This document shows, piece after piece, positions 35,068 through 38,651 of a stretch of DNA of 38,651 nt. The stretch is taken from the NCBI RefSeq assembly GCF_027487935.1, contig NZ_JAIYCP010000001.1, positions 1 through 38,651 of the forward strand, given 5' to 3'. The notes below the pieces were generated by a model, which had not been told where the DNA came from, ran no database searches, and saw nothing but the letters and a program-made list of their open reading frames with translations. Position 1 is the first letter of the stretch, and each line of letters opens with the position of its first letter. The translations under genes and the position numbers were made by a program. This stretch comes from Brevundimonas sp. GTDB taxonomy: Bacteria; Pseudomonadota; Alphaproteobacteria; Caulobacterales; Caulobacteraceae.

Positions 35068-35574
35068 ATGAGCAAGACCGACACCCCCGGCGTCATCGCC
35101 CCGCCGCCGCTGATCTATCTCGGCTTCCTGTTCGTCGGCTGGGGTCTGGCCGAGCTCGGGGGCCGGCCGGAGGCGGTCGGGGCCGGGTACCGCTGGCTGG
35201 CGGCCGGGTTCGGGCTGGAGATGGAGGTTCGGCGCGGTGTGGCCCTGACCCTGATCATCGGCGGCCTGTTGCTGGACGGTATGGCCGCGGGCCTGTTCCG
35301 GCGGCGGGGCACGGCGGTCGAGCCGTGGAAGCCGTCGACCGTCCTGATCAACGAGGGCCCCTACCGTTTCAGCCGCAATCCGATCTATGTCGGCTTTGCC
35401 ATCACCTATGCTGGCCTGGCCATCGCCATGGACAGCGCGCTCGCCCTGTTCCTGCTGCTGCCCTGTCTGGCGGTGGTCGACCAGTTCGTGATCCAGCGCG
35501 AGGAGCGCTATCTGGCGGCCAAATTCGGGGCCGACTACGAGGCCTATCGCCAGAAGGTCCGGCGATGGCTGTGA
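35068..35574 (+). CDS. Isoprenylcysteine carboxyl methyltransferase-like membrane protein
   Basis: A 168-residue protein with about four hydrophobic segments and the ICMT/PEMT signature near the C-terminus: GPYRFSRNPIYVGF (SAM-site region) and EERYLAAKFGADYEAYRQKVRRWL. Bacterial members methylate small or lipid substrates that are mostly unknown. The ATG at 35068 gives family length; the frame is open upstream. It overlaps the following gene by 10 bases, and it lies 52 bases downstream of the peptidase. Confidence 0.9.
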   Translation: MSKTDTPGVIAPPPLIYLGFLFVGWGLAELGGRPEAVGAGYRWLAAGFGLEMEVRRGVALTLIIGGLLLDGMAAGLFRRRGTAVEPWKPSTVLINEGPYRFSRNPIYVGFAITYAGLAIAMDSALALFLLLPCLAVVDQFVIQREERYLAAKFGADYEAYRQKVRRWL

Positions 35575-35831
35575 GTGATGACGAGCTTTCGGCCATGGCC
35601 ATCGAGGAGCTGGACCAGGCCTGCAGCCTGATCTGGCCGGAGCTGGTGAAGATCACGCCCTGGGGCGACACCTTTACCGGCATTGCGCCGTCCGGCCGCG
35701 AGGTCGAGGTCGAGCGCCGCTATCTCTGGGCCCATGAGCCCGAGGGGGCCGTGGCCGTCGAGATCGAGGTCCGCGACATCGGCGCCCGCACCGGGGCCGA
35801 GGCCCGGGCGCTGATCACCCCGCCCCGTTGA
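35565..35831 (+). CDS. Small hypothetical acidic protein
   Basis: An 88-residue protein (MAVSDDELSAMAIEELDQA...), overlapping the methyltransferase end by 10 bases. It is soluble, with an N-terminal helix (DDELSAMAIEELDQACSL) and a strand-rich WGDTFTGIAPSGREVEVERRYLW segment. I recognise no family. The overlap suggests co-translation with the methyltransferase. The frame matches the codon style of its neighbours, so it is probably real. Confidence 0.65.
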   Translation: MAVSDDELSAMAIEELDQACSLIWPELVKITPWGDTFTGIAPSGREVEVERRYLWAHEPEGAVAVEIEVRDIGARTGAEARALITPPR

Positions 35832-35948
35832 GCGCCTCAAAAATCACCCCTGACGGGAATCGGTCGCACCGTTAACCTTTGTCGTTGCCAAGCGTCGCGG
35901 CGGCGGCAAGATGCCCCCCGAACACTGACGTCGATCCAGGGGAGCAGC

Positions 35949-36686
35949 ATGTCCTACGGCGCAGACTTTGCCACCGCCGACCCCGGCAACGCTCCGCTGG
36001 ATCCCGTCATCATGATCGGGGCCGCACCCTCATTCTGGGGGGCGATCCTGCTGGCGCTGCTGGCCGCCGGCCTGATTGGCTGGATCATGGGCCAATACTT
36101 CGCCCGATCGAAGGTCGACGCGGCCGAAGCAATCTGGAACGCGGTCAATGACGCCGTAAAGGACGCGATGAAGGCGAGCACGGAAGCCTTGCCGGATCGT
36201 GCGGGCAATCTGAAGCGCGTTCTGCAGGACCGTCTCGGCAAGACCCTGAAATTTGGCGGTGATCTGGGAAAAAATATCGAGGACCTGGAAAAGGCGATCA
36301 AGGGCGAGATTGAAGACAAGGCCCCGGCGGCACCTCCGGTGGCCAAGACCGAGGCCGGCTCCAAGGAAGCCGGCACGGGATCGGCCGCTACAGCCGCAGC
36401 GGCAGCCGCCAACAATGTGACCATCGTCTCCCTGTGCCCCCAGCCCACTCCGGCCCCTGCAGTGGCCCCCGTCCCGCCCGCCAAGCCCGAAAAGCGGCCG
36501 ATGACGACCAAGGAGCAGAACGACGCCCTTCGCCTCGCGGTCGCGACGTTCGACGATTACTGGCGCCACAAGCAGTTACGCGCGGCCGATATGCGCGAGG
36601 TGGTGGCCGAACTGACCAATCCGGGGCCGAAGCCGGCCAAGGACTCCCATGGGCATGGCCACGGCGGCGCGGCCGCAGGCCATTGA
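35949..36686 (+). CDS. Hypothetical membrane-anchored protein with His-rich tail
   Basis: A 245-residue protein with one transmembrane helix (about 28-50), an amphipathic helical region (about 52-115: VDAAEAIWNAVNDAVKDAMK and LGKNIEDLEKAIKGEIED), a long Ala/Pro linker (115-180), a second helix and the tail HGHGHGG...GH. The tail could bind metal, but this is only suggested by composition. A GGGGAGCA site precedes the ATG. The 117-base gap upstream contains GTTAACCTTTG, a partial CtrA half-site. It lies upstream of the FAH gene. Confidence 0.75.
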   Translation: MSYGADFATADPGNAPLDPVIMIGAAPSFWGAILLALLAAGLIGWIMGQYFARSKVDAAEAIWNAVNDAVKDAMKASTEALPDRAGNLKRVLQDRLGKTLKFGGDLGKNIEDLEKAIKGEIEDKAPAAPPVAKTEAGSKEAGTGSAATAAAAAANNVTIVSLCPQPTPAPAVAPVPPAKPEKRPMTTKEQNDALRLAVATFDDYWRHKQLRAADMREVVAELTNPGPKPAKDSHGHGHGGAAAGH

Positions 36687-36736
36687 ACCGGGCCAGGCTG
36701 TTTCCCCTTCCGAAAAAACCGCCTAAGCCTTGAGCC

Positions 36737-37744
36737 ATGAAACTCGCCTCTCTCAAGCACGGCCGTGACGGTCGACTGGTCATCGTCTCACGCGATCTCG
36801 CCTGGTTCACCGACGCCTTCCTGATCGCCCCGACCCTGCAGGCGGCGCTGGACGACTGGGACCGGCTCGAGCCCGACCTGCGGGCCCTGGCCGAAAGCCT
36901 CGAACACGGCGGCGTGCCGCGCGGGCGGTTCCACGAGCGCGAGGCTGCGGCCCCCCTGCCCCGCGCCTATCAGTGGGCCGACGGCTCGGCCTATGTGAAC
37001 CACGTCGCCCTGGTGCGTCAGGCGCGCGGCGCTGAAATGCCCGACAGTTTCTGGACCGATCCCCTGATGTACCAGGGCGGGTCTGACGGCTTCCTCGCGC
37101 CGCGCGAGCCGATCCCCCTGGCCGACGAAAGCTGGGGCTGCGACCTCGAGGCCGAGGTGGTGGTGGTCACCGGCGACGTGCCCCAGGGCGTGACGCGCGA
37201 AGAGGCGCTGGAGCACATCCGCCTGGTCGGCCTGGTCAATGACGTCTCCCTGCGCAACCTGATTCCGGCCGAGCTGGCCAAGGGGTTCGGCTTCGTCCAG
37301 TCCAAGCCCGCCTCGGCCCTGTCGCCGGTCTTCGTCACCCCGGGCGCACTCGGCGACCGCTGGGTCGACGGCAAGCTCAAGGGCACCTTGAGCGTTCAGC
37401 TGAACGGTGCCGATTTCGGCAAGGCCGACGCCGGGGTCGACATGACCTTCGACTTCGGCACCCTGATCGCCCATCTGGCCAAAACCCGGTCCCTTTGCGC
37501 CGGCACCATCATCGGCTCGGGCACGGTCTCGAACCGCGACGCCGACGGCGGCCCGGGCAGGCCGGTCAGCGAGGGCGGCCTCGGCTATTCCTGCATCGCC
37601 GAGGTCCGCACGGTCGAGACCCTCCTGCGCGGCAAGCCCGAGACCCCCTTCCTCAAGGCGGGCGACATGGTCCGCATCGAAATGCTGGACGACCAGCATC
37701 ACTCGATCTTCGGGGCCATCGAGCAGACGGTCGCGGGGGCATAG
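36737..37744 (+). CDS. Fumarylacetoacetate hydrolase family protein
   Basis: A 335-residue FAH-fold enzyme. The metal-ligand segment WGCDLEAEVVVVTGD (E138/E140), VNDVSLRNL (D169) and the SKPASALSPVF and GTIIGSGTVSN segments are family hallmarks. The active site is intact. The N-terminal about 80 residues are an extra domain of the fumarylacetoacetase type that acts on beta-diketones; tyrosine degradation is possible, but the rest of that pathway is not here. It has a 50-base leader after the upstream hypothetical gene. Confidence 0.9.
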   Translation: MKLASLKHGRDGRLVIVSRDLAWFTDAFLIAPTLQAALDDWDRLEPDLRALAESLEHGGVPRGRFHEREAAAPLPRAYQWADGSAYVNHVALVRQARGAEMPDSFWTDPLMYQGGSDGFLAPREPIPLADESWGCDLEAEVVVVTGDVPQGVTREEALEHIRLVGLVNDVSLRNLIPAELAKGFGFVQSKPASALSPVFVTPGALGDRWVDGKLKGTLSVQLNGADFGKADAGVDMTFDFGTLIAHLAKTRSLCAGTIIGSGTVSNRDADGGPGRPVSEGGLGYSCIAEVRTVETLLRGKPETPFLKAGDMVRIEMLDDQHHSIFGAIEQTVAGA

Positions 37745-37824
37745 GGCGTCTGCGCCAGCACCGCCGCCGGTCCCTGACAGGACAGGACCAGACCGCTCAG
37801 GGCGATCGTCAGCCATCGTCTCAT
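37699..37824 (-). CDS. Tiny signal-peptide ORF, possible truncated lipoprotein remnant
   Basis: A 41-residue frame on the minus strand begins at ATG 37822-37824 with a strong AAGGAG site 7 bases upstream. The N-terminus is a full export signal (MRRWLTIALSGLVLSCQG, with an LVLSC lipobox-like site and an alternative AxA site near VLAQ), but only about 16 residues follow before a stop. The last bases overlap the antisense end of the FAH gene. It may be a real small secreted peptide or the 5' piece of a lost gene. Confidence 0.4.
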   Translation of the reverse strand: MRRWLTIALSGLVLSCQGPAAVLAQTPYAPATVCSMAPKIE

Positions 37825-37956
37825 CTTGCGGCTCCTTCGGTTTCCCGGAGAAGAGGCGCCGATGCCGCTTTACGGATGCGCGGGACGGATTAAGCTTTGG
37901 CCACGTCTGCAGCCCGAGGGGGGCGAGCCGGACGCCACAGGGACGGGACACGCTCA

Positions 37957-38502
37957 ATGCCGGATATGTCGCCCCAGGTTCTCATACCGCTGATCGTGAT
38001 GGCGATCGTCCTGCCGCTGGTCTTCCTGCGCAACCGCAGGCCCCGGACCCTGTATCCGCAACGGATGTGGATCATGCCGGCGATCATCGTGCCCATGATG
38101 GGCCTCGCGCTGTGGGGAACCAGTATGGACCCGACGATGCCGCACACTGCCTTTGACGGGCTCGCCTGGGCCATCCTGGCGGTCGGCCTGATCCTCGGCG
38201 GCGCCTTCGGCTGGTGGCGGGGCAAGATGACCACGATCGAGAAACACGCCGACGGCACGCTGAAGGCGCAGGCCTCGCCCATCGGCCTGATCCTGATCAT
38301 CGCCGTCATGCTGGGCCGTCGCGCCCTGAGCAGCTTCCTTGAGCCGCACGCCGCGGAATGGGGGCTGAATGCCCTGGCCATCACGGACGCCTTCCTTCTG
38401 TTCGTCGTCGGCATGATTGTGATGCAGCGGCTGGAGATGTTCATCCGCGCGCGCCGCATTCAGTCCGGCGCGGGCGACAGCCATGTCGAGACGGTGGCGT
38501 GA
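37957..38502 (+). CDS. CcdC/DUF1453-like membrane protein
   Basis: A 181-residue protein with about four to five hydrophobic helices (about 7-23, 38-54, 70-86, 110-126, 142-160). RNRRPRTLYPQRMWIMPAII near the first helix and GWWRGKMTTIEKHADGTLKAQAS resemble the DUF1453/CcdC group, which is thought to bear on cytochrome c maturation or membrane function. ATG at 37957 is preferred; ATG at 37966 is possible. It has no clear operon partner, and it is followed by the tRNA-Leu promoter. Confidence 0.8.
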   Translation: MPDMSPQVLIPLIVMAIVLPLVFLRNRRPRTLYPQRMWIMPAIIVPMMGLALWGTSMDPTMPHTAFDGLAWAILAVGLILGGAFGWWRGKMTTIEKHADGTLKAQASPIGLILIIAVMLGRRALSSFLEPHAAEWGLNALAITDAFLLFVVGMIVMQRLEMFIRARRIQSGAGDSHVETVA

Positions 38503-38551
38503 GGCCCCTTCGCCCGAGCCGACGGCCGGGCGCCCTGAACACCGTTCCCGA

Positions 38552-38580
38552 TTGACCTGATCGGACCGCGCGAGCTACCA
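38552..38580 (+). promoter_or_regulatory. Likely sigma-70/73 promoter of tRNA-Leu
   Basis: TTGACC at 38552-38557 and CTACCA at 38575-38580 are 17 bases apart and resemble the Caulobacter housekeeping promoter (TTGAC, then GCTANAWC). Transcription would begin near 38587, about 26 bases upstream of the tRNA. Confidence 0.55.
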
Positions 38581-38612
38581 AGCGCGCCTGCCGAAGCGAG
38601 CAACCGGCCTGT

Positions 38613-38651
38613 GCGGGCGTGGTGGAACTGGTAGACGCGCCGGACTCAAAA
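38613..38651 (+). tRNA. tRNA-Leu(CAA), 5' part, cut by the window end
   Basis: GCGGGCG opens the acceptor stem, TGGTGGAACTGG-type bases form the D region (GTGGTGGAACTGGTAGACGC), and the anticodon stem CCGGA leads to the loop CTCAAAA at 38645-38651, giving anticodon CAA (38647-38649) for UUG. The variable arm and 3' half lie beyond the window. Confidence 0.93.

Noticed and set aside
35852..35890. Full CtrA-binding site before the His-tail protein
   Set aside because: Only one TTAACC half is present; the second TTAA at the required spacing is missing.

Overview
The window is a high-GC, gene-dense chromosomal stretch that reads as alphaproteobacterial, most likely Caulobacterales and close to Brevundimonas. 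The reasons are the cytochrome aa3 cluster in the order ctaC-ctaD-ctaB-small protein-ctaG-ctaE-DUF983-SURF1, a PdeA-type PAS-GEDEF-EAL phosphodiesterase directly downstream of it, a DUF4908-like secreted protein, paired outer-membrane receptor-like proteins, and high-GC intergenic hairpin repeats. I found no phage, transposon, CRISPR array or defence island. Most of the window is core genome, and the name of the organism is an inference.

Layout. 1-170: an array of a 7-bp TTAGGGC unit with an inverted arm. 243-5266: phaB (acetoacetyl-CoA reductase), a secreted DUF4908-like protein, gloB on the opposite strand, then a methyltransferase, a SixA-like phosphatase, a DUF952 protein and pyrD, with the last three overlapping end to end. 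5332-9000: a membrane hybrid histidine kinase, a perfect long inverted repeat, a Prx5-type peroxiredoxin, a YqgE/AlgH protein and a small lipoprotein. 9086-19288 (minus strand): a long co-directional block running ctaC, ctaD, ctaB, a 61-residue membrane protein, ctaG, ctaE, DUF983, SURF1, an M16 peptidase, a GNAT acetyltransferase and pdeA. It builds and matures the aa3 oxidase (subunits I-III, heme farnesylation, copper insertion, heme a handling) and ends with c-di-GMP hydrolysis. 19543-21292: a PadR repressor, a DUF1700-type membrane protein and a GSGDV-repeat DUF2807/DUF4097-like protein form a tight three-gene unit. 21332-22762: tldD, followed by a second TTAGGGC/TTAGGGA hairpin locus.

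22939-28270 is the most unusual region. A TraB/GumN-like protein appears to have lost both conserved histidines. It is transcribed away from two tandem paralogous TonB-receptor-like outer-membrane proteins, each preceded by the same 31-bp element. 28379-30256: a POT-family peptide transporter with an extra soluble insertion. 30493-33124: a complete FecBCD/BtuFCD-type ABC importer. 33169-38502: a DUF4272 protein, an exported isoaspartyl peptidase, an ICMT-like membrane methyltransferase, small hypothetical proteins, a fumarylacetoacetate hydrolase family enzyme, a 41-codon signal-peptide ORF that may be a gene remnant, and a CcdC/DUF1453-like membrane protein. The window ends inside a tRNA-Leu(CAA) gene with a readable promoter.

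Start codons were chosen from Shine-Dalgarno position, family length and overlap with the upstream stop. Several genes use GTG (ctaG, DUF983, padR, the FecCD permease, the TraB-like gene), pdeA appears to use TTG, and the M16 peptidase appears to use CTG.
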